From Caulobacter segnis (GTDB lineage Bacteria; Pseudomonadota; Alphaproteobacteria; Caulobacterales; Caulobacteraceae), in the NCBI RefSeq assembly GCF_019931575.1, contig NZ_CP082923.1, forward strand, positions 1,922,001 to 1,986,000: 64,000 nucleotides of DNA, in the 5' to 3' direction. Under the pieces are notes generated by a model. It made no database searches. It worked only from the letters and a program-made list of their open reading frames with translations, and was not told the DNA's origin. The position numbers and the translations under genes are program-made. Position 1 is the first letter of the stretch. Each line of letters begins with the position of its first letter. Below, piece by piece: positions 44,797 to 53,870 of this stretch.

Positions 44797-45765
44797 CTAT
44801 TTGAGGCTGCGGTCGAGGAAGTCGCGGATCAGCGGGGCCATCACGTCCAGCCGATCCTCGAGCGCGAAGTGGCCGCTGTCGAGGATGTGCATCTCGGCCT
44901 TCGGCAGGTCGCGCAGATACGGATGGGCGCCGGCCTCGGGGAAGATCTTGTCGTTCTTGCCCCAGACGATCAGCGTCGGCGGCTGGCGCTCGCGGAAGAA
45001 GGCCTGGAATTGCGGGTACAGGGGCACGTTGGTCCGGTAGTCCCCGAGCATGTCCAGCTGGATGTCGCGGTTGCCCGGGCGGTCGAGCAGCGCCTGGTCG
45101 TGGACCCAGTTGTCGGGGCTGATGCGCGCCACGTCGCCCATGCCGTCGGTGTACTGGAACTTGGTGATGTCCGGCGTGACCAGGAAGTTCAACGCGTCGC
45201 GGTTCTTCTGCGAGCGGTCGGCCCAGTAGACCTTGATCGGATCCCAGAACTCCTTCAGGCCCTCCTCATAGGCGTTGCCGTTCTGGATGATCAGGCCGCT
45301 GACGCGTTCGGGATGCTTCAGGGCCAGGCGGTAGCCGATCGGGGCGCCGTAATCCATGACGTAGAGGGCGTAGCGCTTGGCGCCCAGCTGGGTCACCAGC
45401 TTGTCGACGATGTCGGTCTGGCGGGCGAAGGTGTAGGCGAACCGGGTGTGGTCCGGCGCGTCGCTCTGGCCATAGCCCACATAGTCCGGCGCGATGACCC
45501 GGTACTTGTCGGCCAGCAGCGGGATCAGGTTGCGGAACATGTGCGACGAGGTCGGAAAGCCGTGCAGCAGCAGGACCACCGGCCCGTCGGCGGGCCCCGC
45601 CTCGCGGTAGAAGATGTTCACGCCGTCGATGGTCGCCGTTCGATAGTGGATGACGGGTGGCGCCGGCCGCGTGATGGCGGCGGGAGGCGCGGGCGCGGCG
45701 GACGCCAGGGGCGCGGCCGAAAGGCCGGCGGCGGCGATCGCCAAGGACAGGATCAGTCGATTCAT
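44797..45765 (-). CDS. Exported haloalkane dehalogenase/epoxide hydrolase-like alpha/beta hydrolase
   Basis: The 322-residue protein has a signal peptide (residues 1-24, ASAAPAPP). The alpha/beta hydrolase core has HGFPTSSHMFR at 68-78. The nucleophile position is an aspartate, D138 in VMDYGAPIG, not a serine, as in haloalkane dehalogenases and epoxide hydrolases. The acid lies in WGKNDKIFP and the base histidine in DSGHFALE. The start is the ATG at 45765; a GTG immediately before it is in frame, and GGAG lies about 8 bases upstream. It is the last gene of a three-gene leftward set. Substrate unknown. Confidence 0.85.
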   Translation of the reverse strand: MNRLILSLAIAAAGLSAAPLASAAPAPPAAITRPAPPVIHYRTATIDGVNIFYREAGPADGPVVLLLHGFPTSSHMFRNLIPLLADKYRVIAPDYVGYGQSDAPDHTRFAYTFARQTDIVDKLVTQLGAKRYALYVMDYGAPIGYRLALKHPERVSGLIIQNGNAYEEGLKEFWDPIKVYWADRSQKNRDALNFLVTPDITKFQYTDGMGDVARISPDNWVHDQALLDRPGNRDIQLDMLGDYRTNVPLYPQFQAFFRERQPPTLIVWGKNDKIFPEAGAHPYLRDLPKAEMHILDSGHFALEDRLDVMAPLIRDFLDRSLK

Positions 45766-45814
45766 CACGGTCTCCGAGAGGGAAGAGGAAGAAGGGGGGA
45801 CGCTGGCGGCGCGG

Positions 45815-46573
45815 CTACTTGGCTTCGCCGGCCGCGCGCGTGATGAAGTCGACGACGACCTTCGGATGCGACAGCATCACCGCGTGGCTGCTCTGGGCTT
45901 CCACCAGGGTCGCCTTGGCCCTCAGGGCCATCGCACGCTGGGTCGCCGGCGCGACCATGTGGTCCTGCGTCGTCAGGAGGAAGTAGACGGGCTTGGTCTT
46001 CCAAGCCGCGGTGGCGATCTTGGTCTGGACGGCGTCGAGCCCCCAGGGAACCTGCGCGGCGGCCATGAACCGGGTGATGGCGGGATCCACGTCGGCGGCG
46101 AAGGCGGTGGGGAACTTCACCGGGTCGACCCGGATGAAGCCGTCTTCGGGCGGCAGCAGGGGTGACGGCTCGGGATCGGGCGTCGGCGCGGTGGCGAGCT
46201 GGAAGACGGACTCGCCGACCTCCGGCGCGAAGGCGGCCAGGTAGACCAGGCTCTTGACCTTGGGGTCGTCGCCGGCCTCGGTGATCACCGCCCCGCCGTA
46301 CGAGTGGCCGACCAGGATGACCGGATGCCGGGCCTTGGCGACGGCCTGCCGGGTGGCGGCGACGTCGTCCCGCAGGGTGATGGTCGGGTTCTGGACGACC
46401 AGGACCTCGTAGCCGTCCTTCAACAGCAGGTTGTAGACCGGCTGCCACCCCGAGGCGTCGACGAAGGCGCCATGCACGAGGACGATCGACACCGCCTTCT
46501 CGGCGGGAGGCGCGGCCTGGGCGGCGGTGGTGGTGAGCAGCGTGGCGACCAGTCCGAAAAGGGCGCGTTTCAT
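45815..46573 (-). CDS. Exported alpha/beta hydrolase (serine)
   Basis: The 252-residue protein has a signal peptide (1-20, TTTAAQA). The fold is that of small AB_hydrolase_6 proteins: VLVHGAFVDASGWQPV near 32-47, the catalytic serine in LVGHSYGGAV (about residue 91), and a base in QSSHAVMLSHP near the C-terminus. Close relatives in name are esterase or salicylate-ester type hydrolases, but the substrate cannot be read. It lies 49 bases upstream of the dehalogenase-like gene and 52 bases downstream of the DJ-1 gene, in the same orientation. Confidence 0.86.
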   Translation of the reverse strand: MKRALFGLVATLLTTTAAQAAPPAEKAVSIVLVHGAFVDASGWQPVYNLLLKDGYEVLVVQNPTITLRDDVAATRQAVAKARHPVILVGHSYGGAVITEAGDDPKVKSLVYLAAFAPEVGESVFQLATAPTPDPEPSPLLPPEDGFIRVDPVKFPTAFAADVDPAITRFMAAAQVPWGLDAVQTKIATAAWKTKPVYFLLTTQDHMVAPATQRAMALRAKATLVEAQSSHAVMLSHPKVVVDFITRAAGEAK

Positions 46574-46625
46574 CGTTTTGCTCCGGGAGTGTCTGGTTAT
46601 CGGGTGACGGACCGTCGGCGCGGCG

Positions 46626-47420
46626 TCAGGCGCCGCGCGCCCGGTCCAGCGCCGCGATCAGGGCGGCCGCTATGGGATGGTCCGAGCGCGGGTTCTGGCC
46701 GGTGATCAACTCGCGGTCCTCGACCACGAACGGCTCGAAGTCCGTCGCGGTGGTCGCCACCTGAGCGCCCGCCGTGGTCAGGGCGAAGGGCATGTCGAAA
46801 TAGATCCTGGCGTGCAGGATGTTGTCCTCGATGACCTTCTCCTCGGTGGCCGAGAACACCGTCATTCGGTAGCCGGCGTACGGCCACCCCTCGGCCCATT
46901 CCGCCGCCTTGGCGGCGTCGCCGGCGATCAGGGCGGCGCGGAACTCCCGCGCGTAGGGCATCGCCGCGACCGACGAGATCGGTCCGTGGCAGAGCAGGGC
47001 GGTCGGTTTGGCCTTGGCGTGGAAGTGGCGGAGAATGTCGCCGACCTCCTGGTCCTGCATCAGGTCCACGATCGGCGCCTGGCCGCCCGGCGCGAACACG
47101 CCGGCGTAGTTGTCCAGGCCTTCGGCGATGACCGAGCGCAGGGTGCGCGCCCGCATCGACGGATCGTAGGCGTAGAAGTCCCGGGCCCGGGCGTGGGCGG
47201 CCGCGTCGCCGCCGAAATGCTCCGGCGCGTCCGAGGCCGTGTCGATGACTGGCTTCTCGCCGTTCGGCGTGACCAGGACCACCTCGTAGCCCGCCTCGAT
47301 CAGGGCCATCGCCGGCACGACCGTCTCGTTGAGATATTGACCGGTGGCGCCCCAGCGGCCACCCCGGGTTTCGATCCGGGTCGCGTTGGACCCGAGGATC
47401 AGCACTTTTCCCTTGCTCAT
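46626..47420 (-). CDS. DJ-1/PfpI-family protein (Hsp31-like)
   Basis: The 264-residue protein starts MSKGKVLILG, chosen over an upstream in-frame ATG because the Rossmann strand begins there. The nucleophile is C144 in ALLCHGPISS with H145 following, and FAPGGQAPIVDL supplies the second conserved loop. TPNGEKPVID fits the Hsp31/glyoxalase III branch. Such proteins detoxify glyoxals or act as chaperone/peptidases under stress. It leads a leftward three-gene group and is divergent from the isochorismatase-type gene. Confidence 0.88.
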   Translation of the reverse strand: MSKGKVLILGSNATRIETRGGRWGATGQYLNETVVPAMALIEAGYEVVLVTPNGEKPVIDTASDAPEHFGGDAAAHARARDFYAYDPSMRARTLRSVIAEGLDNYAGVFAPGGQAPIVDLMQDQEVGDILRHFHAKAKPTALLCHGPISSVAAMPYAREFRAALIAGDAAKAAEWAEGWPYAGYRMTVFSATEEKVIEDNILHARIYFDMPFALTTAGAQVATTATDFEPFVVEDRELITGQNPRSDHPIAAALIAALDRARGA

Positions 47421-47629
47421 CACGTCCTCCGTTGCGGCCTCGTCTCGAGGGCGGCGACGGCTCAAGGTCTAGTCCTGAAGGGCGAGCGACGGGGGTTAGG
47501 ACTGGTGAAACGTGGTGAAGGCGGCGCTACCGGAATTCACCGCAACTTACTGGCCCCGACCGCCGGAGCGCTGGAGCCTTCCCTCGCCGACGCGGATCGA
47601 CGCGCGGTTCGCTGAGGGAGCCCGAGCGC

Positions 47630-48301
47630 ATGACGAAGTCGCCGAACACCAAATCCAGCGTCCTGCCCACCGGGGGCGGGGCGGCCCTGATGGATCCCGC
47701 CGACACGGTGATCCTGCTGCTCGATCACCAGGCGGGCCTGTTCCAGACCGTCAAGGACATCGCCGTGGCCGACCTGCGGCGGAACGTGGAGATGCTGGCC
47801 AAGCTGGCGACGCTGCTCGGCGTCCCGGTGATCACCACGGCGTCCGAGCCCGCCGGGCCGAACGGTCCGCTGATGCCCGAGATCCGCCGGTTCGCCCCGC
47901 ACGCCGTCCATGTCCCCCGGAAGGGCGAGGTGAATGCCTGGGACAATGACGACTTCGTCGCCCAGGTGCGGGTCACGGGACGCAAGACCCTGGTCATGGC
48001 CGGCGTCTGGACCAGTGTCTGCGTGATGTTCCCGGCGCTCGACGCGCGGGCGGCCGGCTACGAGGTCTATGCGGTCATCGACGCCTCGGGAGACCCCAGC
48101 GAGATGGCGTCGCGCACCAGCCTGGCGCGCTTCGTCCAGGGCGGGGTCAAGCCCGTCTCGACCAATGCGGTGCTCAGCGAGCTGCACCGCACCTGGGCGC
48201 GCCCCGAGGCCGCAGACCTGGCCCAGCTCTACGCGCTGGTCGCGCCCAACTACGCCGCGGTGATGGAAAGCTTCCAGAAGGCCCAGGAGGCGGCGAGGTA
48301 G
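47630..48301 (+). CDS. Isochorismatase-family hydrolase (YcaC-like)
   Basis: The 223-residue protein has the catalytic set of the family: D32 in LLLDHQAGLF, K98 in VPRKGEVNAWDN and C131 in GVWTSVCVMFPALDA. The YcaC-like subgroup carries this VWTSVCV motif. It is predicted cytoplasmic. Family members hydrolyse amides or vinyl ethers; the natural substrate of YcaC proteins is not established. The 209-base gap to the divergent DJ-1 gene likely holds both promoters, and common regulation of the cluster is plausible. Confidence 0.86.
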   Translation: MTKSPNTKSSVLPTGGGAALMDPADTVILLLDHQAGLFQTVKDIAVADLRRNVEMLAKLATLLGVPVITTASEPAGPNGPLMPEIRRFAPHAVHVPRKGEVNAWDNDDFVAQVRVTGRKTLVMAGVWTSVCVMFPALDARAAGYEVYAVIDASGDPSEMASRTSLARFVQGGVKPVSTNAVLSELHRTWARPEAADLAQLYALVAPNYAAVMESFQKAQEAAR

Positions 48302-48324
48302 GCTGCTCCTCGCCGCCGCTGGAC

Positions 48325-48358
48325 CAGGCCGTCTCGCGCCGCAGCGTGGGACGGCCTG
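48325..48358. terminator. Hairpin between isochorismatase-type gene and convergent TonB receptor gene
   Basis: CAGGCCGTC (48325-48333) pairs with GACGGCCTG (48350-48358) around a 16-base loop, between two convergent genes. No T-run. Confidence 0.4.
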
Positions 48359-48371
48359 ACCCGGACGCGCC

Positions 48372-51206
48372 TTAGAAGTCGAACCGCAGGCCGACGCGGA
48401 AGGTGCGGCCCACGGTGTCGTAGAGGCTCCGGTTGGTCTGCGGATAGCCCACGGTGTTCTCGGCGCCGAGGTTGCCCGGGTTGGCGACGAGGACGGGATC
48501 CTTGTTCATGAGGTTCTTGATCGACAGGAAGGCCTCGCCCCCGACATCCGCCACCTTGAACTTGTAGGTGGTGGAAAGGTCGAAGTAGATCGCGCCCTTA
48601 ACGCTGTTGTCGTTGATGGTGTAGTACGGCGCGACGCTGGCCGGGCAGGCGCTTTGGCACTCGGTATAGGCGTTGCTGACCACGCCCGAGCTGACGCCGC
48701 GAGCGGTCAGGTTGAAGGCCCAGTTGTCGATGTCGTAGTTGGCGCTCAGGCGATAGACCCAGTCCGGTGTGCTGCCGGTGTTGGCTCCGGCCAGGTCGAT
48801 GTGGGTGACGCCATCGTCCGTGATGTTCTCGATATAGTGGGTGAACATGCCGCGCAGGACCAGCTGGCCCGCGCCCCAAGAGACCAGGTCGTTCAAGTCG
48901 GTCCGGTACGAGACCTCGACGTCCAGGCCCTTGGCCGTCATCTTGTTGAGGTTGGCGTAGTAGAGGTCGATGGTGCTGAGCACGCCATTGCTGAACTTCA
49001 GATTGCCGCAGTACGACGTGACCTTCTGGATGTAGCAGTAGTCGGCCACCTGCTGGGCGGTGACGAAGCTGATCACGCCCTTGACCGAGATGTCGTAGTA
49101 GTCGACCGAGGCCTGCACGCCCGGCAGGAAGCGCGGCGACAGCACCACGCCGATGCCGTAGCCGTCGGCGATCTCGGGCTTCACGTCCGGGTTGCCCTGC
49201 AGGTTCTGCACGAAGGCGGTCGAGACGCCATTGATGTTCACCGAGTTGGAGCGGGCGGTGCCGGCGTCATAGAGCTCGCTCATGTTGGCGGCCCGGATGT
49301 CGCGCGAGGCCGAGCCCCGGAGCTTGATGTCCTGGATCGGCGCATAGGTCACGCCGGCCTTCCACGTCTTGACCGTGCCCGAGGTGCTGTAGTCGGTGAT
49401 GCGGAAGGCGCCGTTGAAGTCCGCGCCCTTGAACAGCGGCACGACGGCTTCGGCATAGGCCTCGGCCACGTTGTACTTGCCGCTGGTGGCGCGGAAGTTG
49501 CCGTACTTCCAGCCGCTGCTCTGGTACTGGGCCTCGACGAAGCCGCCCATCTTCTCCTTGCGGTATTCCGCGCCGGTCGCCAGCGAGATCGGGCCCGCCC
49601 AACCCTTGATGTCGTTGGTGCGCAGGTTGAAGGCCGCGACGTCCTGCGTGAAGTGCTGGTCGCGATAGGGCGTGCCCAGCACATAGGCCAGGGCCGCCTT
49701 GCTGGCCACGCCCTGGCCGAAGCGGTTCAGCGGCACGCAGCCGTTGGTCGGGTCGGTGATGGTCGAGCGGCAGACAATCTGGCCGTTGTAGAGCACCGCG
49801 TCCGTCGCCAGGGTCAGGCGCGCGGTGTTCCAGGTCGGGGTCAGCTGCTCGTGGGTCTTGGTCTTGCCGTGCTGGTAGTAGGCGTCCCAGTCGACACCCA
49901 GGCCGAAGGCCTCGAAGTCGCCCTTGCCGCCGACCACGTAGCGCTCTGTCTCGCGCTCCATGGCGCTGCCCGAGGCCGGCATGTCGATGTTGCTGGTGCC
50001 CATGGTGAAGGACGTCAGGCCCAGCGCGGTCATCTGCGTCTTGACCGAGGACGGCAGGAAGGCGTTGTCGGACCGGATCGTGATGCCCGTCTGGGTCGGC
50101 GAGATGTAGTAGCTGAGCCCTTCGTACTTGGCGTAGGAGGCCTGGCCGAAGACTTCGATGTTCGGGGTCAGCTCATAGCTGGCCCGGCCGAAGTAGCTGC
50201 TGCGGTCCTCGTCCGGGATCAGGGTGTTGGTGCCCACCATGCCCGACGACGAATAGTCCCAGTCGCCGCCGACCATCCACTGCCCCGACACCGCGCCATA
50301 GGCCAGCTGGTTCACAGCGCCGTTGACCCCGAAATAGGTGCCCTTCAGCGGGCCAGCGGTGATCAGGCCGCCCGGGGTATAGGTCGAGATGCCGACGTGG
50401 TTGGCGACGATGTAGTAGGGCGCGGTCGCCGAGGTGTCCGGGTTGCGGATCGCGAAGTAGCCGGTCCTGTTCCAGTCGCGGTCGATCGTGTGGACGCCTT
50501 CCTGGTGGAACCATTCGGCGCTGGCCAGGAGGTGGCCCTTGCCGTCGGCGAAGCCGCCGCCGGCGGTGATGTTGTATTTCCAGTTCTCGCCGTCGCCATA
50601 GGTCGTCTCGCCATATTCCACGGACGACTTGATGCCGGTGTAGTCCTTGTCGAGGATGAAGTTGACCACGCCGCCGACGGCGTCCGAGCCGTAGGCCGAG
50701 GAGGCGCCGCCGGTCACGACCTCCACGCGTGAGATCAGCGACTGCGGGAAGGTGTTGGTGTCGACCTGGCCGGTCGCGGCCGAGACTACCGAGCGCTGGC
50801 CGTCGAACAGGACCAGGGTGCGGCCCGTGCCCAGCGAGCGCAGGTTCAGGGCGCTGATGCCGGCCGCGCCGTTGCTGAGCGCGCCGGAGGAGTTGGCGGC
50901 GGTCGAGCTGCCCGCCACGGACGGCAGCGTATTGACGAAGTCGGCGATGTTGGCGGGAGCGGACGCCTTGATCTCCTCCAGGCCCAGGACGTTCACGGGA
51001 GTCGGCGCGTCGAACCCGTCTCGCGCGACACGGGACCCGGTGACCACGACCGCCTCGACGATTTCCGGCTCGGTCGCCGCAGCCGCGACCGGGGCGGATT
51101 GCGCCCGCGCGGCCTGTCCCGAGACCAGCAAGGCCGCCACGCTGGCGGTCGCGAGCACGTAACGGCGCATGCTCGGCGCCGACGACATACTGTTTGTAAG
51201 CTTCAT
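48372..51206 (-). CDS. TonB-dependent receptor, peptide/conjugate type by context
   Basis: The 944-residue outer-membrane receptor starts MKLTNSMSSA after GGGGGAT. The signal peptide ends near residue 36 (AARAQSAP). The TonB box EAVVVTGSRVARDGFDAP is at 51-68. The plug contains GTGRTLVLFDGQR and RVEVVTGGASSAYGSDAVGGV. The barrel ends with FRVGLRFDF, with the usual terminal Phe. It is of the large subfamily with the VxDGQR plug, common in Caulobacterales and sphingomonads. An Lrp-type regulator and an exported M20 hydrolase lie beyond the control region, suggesting uptake of amino-acid conjugates or peptides. Confidence 0.92.
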   Translation of the reverse strand: MKLTNSMSSAPSMRRYVLATASVAALLVSGQAARAQSAPVAAAATEPEIVEAVVVTGSRVARDGFDAPTPVNVLGLEEIKASAPANIADFVNTLPSVAGSSTAANSSGALSNGAAGISALNLRSLGTGRTLVLFDGQRSVVSAATGQVDTNTFPQSLISRVEVVTGGASSAYGSDAVGGVVNFILDKDYTGIKSSVEYGETTYGDGENWKYNITAGGGFADGKGHLLASAEWFHQEGVHTIDRDWNRTGYFAIRNPDTSATAPYYIVANHVGISTYTPGGLITAGPLKGTYFGVNGAVNQLAYGAVSGQWMVGGDWDYSSSGMVGTNTLIPDEDRSSYFGRASYELTPNIEVFGQASYAKYEGLSYYISPTQTGITIRSDNAFLPSSVKTQMTALGLTSFTMGTSNIDMPASGSAMERETERYVVGGKGDFEAFGLGVDWDAYYQHGKTKTHEQLTPTWNTARLTLATDAVLYNGQIVCRSTITDPTNGCVPLNRFGQGVASKAALAYVLGTPYRDQHFTQDVAAFNLRTNDIKGWAGPISLATGAEYRKEKMGGFVEAQYQSSGWKYGNFRATSGKYNVAEAYAEAVVPLFKGADFNGAFRITDYSTSGTVKTWKAGVTYAPIQDIKLRGSASRDIRAANMSELYDAGTARSNSVNINGVSTAFVQNLQGNPDVKPEIADGYGIGVVLSPRFLPGVQASVDYYDISVKGVISFVTAQQVADYCYIQKVTSYCGNLKFSNGVLSTIDLYYANLNKMTAKGLDVEVSYRTDLNDLVSWGAGQLVLRGMFTHYIENITDDGVTHIDLAGANTGSTPDWVYRLSANYDIDNWAFNLTARGVSSGVVSNAYTECQSACPASVAPYYTINDNSVKGAIYFDLSTTYKFKVADVGGEAFLSIKNLMNKDPVLVANPGNLGAENTVGYPQTNRSLYDTVGRTFRVGLRFDF

Positions 51207-51662
51207 CTTATCCCCCGATAAAGTTTGAAAGCACGTCGTCGCGACCCCTCGCGACAACTCAGAAACATGCGGTTCGCTCACAAGATTAGATCGAAGTTTT
51301 CGCGCCAATTTCCTGAGAAAATTGCGCATTATATTGGATGTATTGGTGGCGAATTGACCGGATATGCTTGTGATATCCGATCTATGGCTTCGCGATCTTC
51401 ACCCGCCTATCGCCACGAAATTCACTCATCGTGGCGAACCCTGGCGAGCCTCCCCCATGGACCGCCCTCTTGAAGGGGCGTAGTAAGGAACAGCGCCTAT
51501 GCGCGAGCGATCGCCGGAGACGCCATCCCGGGAATCCGCATCGCTTGCTTGGTCGCGATGCAGAAAGACTATCTCGGTCGCGCATGGTTACTTGCAAAAA
51601 GCGATTTTTCGGCGCTTGAAATATCTTCGTGCCGCCGAATTATGCATGGAGCTGCAATATCA
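51207..51662. promoter_or_regulatory. AT-rich divergent control region of receptor and Lrp gene
   Basis: The 456-base gap is clearly richer in A+T than its surroundings. It holds an inverted repeat CGGATAT (51359-51365) and ATATCCG (51373-51379) with a 7-base spacer, a good candidate for the adjacent Lrp-type protein or another dimeric regulator. No gene is supported: short open frames here lack coding character. Confidence 0.5.
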
Positions 51663-52217
51663 ATGTCGAAATCCGAACATCTCGACCTCGATAGCATTGA
51701 TTATCAGATCTTGAAGGAGCTTTGCGTCGACGGAAGGGCTTCGGATGTCTGGCTAGGGGAGCAGATCAACCTCTCCAGCACCGCCGTGGCCCGGCGACGC
51801 AAGAGCCTGGAGGAGCGCCAGGCCGTGTTGAGCTATTCCGCCAATCTGAACATGCCGATGCTCGGCTACAGCGTGGTGGTCTTTGTCGCGATCGAGCTCA
51901 GTTCTCAGGCCGAACGGGCCTTGAATGAATTCGAGCGCGAAGTCGTCAAGTGTCCGTCGGTTTCCTATTGCGGCTTCGTCTCAGGAGACACCGATTTCCT
52001 GATCATGCTCAACGTGGAGTCTTTCGAGGACTACGATCGCGTCTACCGCAGCGAACTCTCGACCTTGCCGCACGTCGCCAAGATCCGCAGCAGCTTCGTG
52101 ATGCGCGAGGTCGCCCGGCGCGGCACGCCGCCGATCGTCTTCCAGGAAAAGGCCAAGGCGCGTCGGAACGAACCGCCTTCTTCTCCCCCCGCCGGAGGTC
52201 ATTCGGGAAGGCGCTAG
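51663..52217 (+). CDS. Lrp/AsnC-family regulator
   Basis: The 184-residue protein starts MSKSEHLDLD; GGAG lies about 13 bases upstream and the next upstream ATG (51642) would add seven residues. The N-terminal HTH has LDSIDYQILKELCVDGRASD and LSSTAVARRRKSLEE. The RAM/AsnC ligand domain follows with VSYCGFVSGDTDFLIMLNV, LPHVAKIRSSFVMREV. The C-terminal tail of about 25 residues is Pro/Arg-rich and longer than usual. It probably senses an amino acid released by the neighbouring M20 enzyme and controls the receptor and hydrolase. Confidence 0.9.
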   Translation: MSKSEHLDLDSIDYQILKELCVDGRASDVWLGEQINLSSTAVARRRKSLEERQAVLSYSANLNMPMLGYSVVVFVAIELSSQAERALNEFEREVVKCPSVSYCGFVSGDTDFLIMLNVESFEDYDRVYRSELSTLPHVAKIRSSFVMREVARRGTPPIVFQEKAKARRNEPPSSPPAGGHSGRR

Positions 52218-52277
52218 CTTCCTTCCCGAACGCTTCCGATGACGCGCCCGCTCAAGGGCGGGTGAAGACTTCATCCC

Positions 52278-53870
52278 TTATTTCGCAAGTCCATTCGGGT
52301 ATTTGACGCCCAGCTGCTCCAGGTAGGTGCCGTACTTGCTGGAGTCGTAGTAGAACGGCTCCATCTTCGGCCGCATCTTGAACATGATGTCCTCGTTCAG
52401 CCAGATCGCCGGCTTGTCGTCCTTGGTCAGCACCGGATCGTACTTGGTGTCCTTTAGCTGGACGTTCTGGAAGTAGGCCTTGGCGTCGGCGACTAGCTTC
52501 GGCGTCGTCATCAGGTCCAGGACGGTCAAGGCCACGGCCTTGGCGCCGACCTCGGCCCCCTTGTGGGCGATCGGCGTCGCCATCGCCATGGCCGAGGTCA
52601 CGTTGTGGCCGATGGCGCCGGGGATGTTCGAGGGATAGCGGATGGTGATCGTCGGCACCGTCCACATCACGTCGCCGATATCGTCCGAGCCGCCGCCCAT
52701 CGAGACGCCGCGGCTGTCCGGCGTCGATAGCGGCGCGACCTCGGTGGCCAGCGGCTGCAGCTTGAACTTCTGCGCGACCTGCACCGACTTGGCGAAGGCC
52801 TGGTCGTCGGCGGTCCACTTCGGCATGCCGATGGCCTTGATGTTGGCGTAGGCGGCCTCGGCCAGCGGCTTGTTGCTGTAGTTGGGCGCGGCGTAGCCCA
52901 GCACGCGATGCTCGACCGTGGTGCCCGTGGCCATGGCCGCCGCCTTCGAGATGGTGTTGCCCAGCTCGTAGAGATTGCGGATCGAGTCGAAGGTGTTTTC
53001 GCGGAAATAGTACCAGACCGTCGCGACGCCGGGGACGATGTTGGGCTGGCCGCCGCCGTTGGTGATCACGTAGTGCGAACGCTGGGTCAGCGGCAGGTGC
53101 TCGCGACGCATGTTCCAGGCCATGTCCATCACCTCGACGCCGTCGAGGGCGGAGAGGCCGTCCCAGGGCTGGCCGGCGGCGTGCGCGGTCTTGCCCTTGA
53201 ACGTATATTCCACCGAGACCATGCCGTTGTTGCCGCCCGGTCCCCAGCCGGTGCTGAAGTCCTTGCTGACGTGGGCGAAGATCGAGGCGTCGACGCCGTC
53301 GAACACCCCGGCGCGCACGTAGTAGGCCTTGGCGGCCAGCAGTTCCTCGGCGACGCCCGGCCACAGCATCAGCCGGCCCGGAATGTGGTTCTTCTCCATG
53401 ACGTCCTTGGCCGCCAGGGCCGCGACGATCATCATGGGCATGCCCGAATTGTGGCCCTCGCCGTGGCCCGGCGCGCCCTCGACCATCGGCTTGATCTCGG
53501 CGACGCCGGGATATTGCGAGAGGCCCAGCAGGTCGTCGATGTCGCTGCCCAGCGCCACCAGCGGCCCGCCCGTTCCCCAGGTGGCCGTCCAGGCCGTGGG
53601 AATGCCCGCGACGCCGCGCGTGATCTTGAAGCCGTTCTTCTCGAGGATGCCGGTCAGATATTCCGAGGTGCGGAACTCCTGGAAGCCGGGCTCGGCATAG
53701 CTGAACACCTGGTCGATCATCTGCTGGTTCAGCTTGGTCCGCGCATCGACGCCCGCGATCGCCGCGGTCTTCATGGCCGCTGTGGTCTCGGCATGCGCCA
53801 GGGCCGGCGGCGCCATCATGGCGCCCGCCAGCAGCATGGCGGTCAGTGTCTTTGTCTTCGTGATCTTCAT
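52278..53870 (-). CDS. Exported AbgB-like M20 amidohydrolase
   Basis: The 530-residue metal-dependent amidohydrolase has a signal peptide (1-27, PPALAHAET). It resembles the aminobenzoyl-glutamate utilisation protein B / aminoacylase group of M20. Metal-site sequences are SDIDDLLGLSQ near 90, GHGEGHNSGMPM near 135 and VAEELLAAK near 170; a dimerisation domain includes KGKTAHAAGQPWDG. GRPS-type SRGVSMGGGSDDIGD and IGHNVTS follow. It would split N-acyl or peptide-like conjugates in the periplasm. It converges on the Lrp gene (60-base gap). Start chosen at the ATG directly before the signal peptide. Confidence 0.88.
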   Translation of the reverse strand: MKITKTKTLTAMLLAGAMMAPPALAHAETTAAMKTAAIAGVDARTKLNQQMIDQVFSYAEPGFQEFRTSEYLTGILEKNGFKITRGVAGIPTAWTATWGTGGPLVALGSDIDDLLGLSQYPGVAEIKPMVEGAPGHGEGHNSGMPMMIVAALAAKDVMEKNHIPGRLMLWPGVAEELLAAKAYYVRAGVFDGVDASIFAHVSKDFSTGWGPGGNNGMVSVEYTFKGKTAHAAGQPWDGLSALDGVEVMDMAWNMRREHLPLTQRSHYVITNGGGQPNIVPGVATVWYYFRENTFDSIRNLYELGNTISKAAAMATGTTVEHRVLGYAAPNYSNKPLAEAAYANIKAIGMPKWTADDQAFAKSVQVAQKFKLQPLATEVAPLSTPDSRGVSMGGGSDDIGDVMWTVPTITIRYPSNIPGAIGHNVTSAMAMATPIAHKGAEVGAKAVALTVLDLMTTPKLVADAKAYFQNVQLKDTKYDPVLTKDDKPAIWLNEDIMFKMRPKMEPFYYDSSKYGTYLEQLGVKYPNGLAK

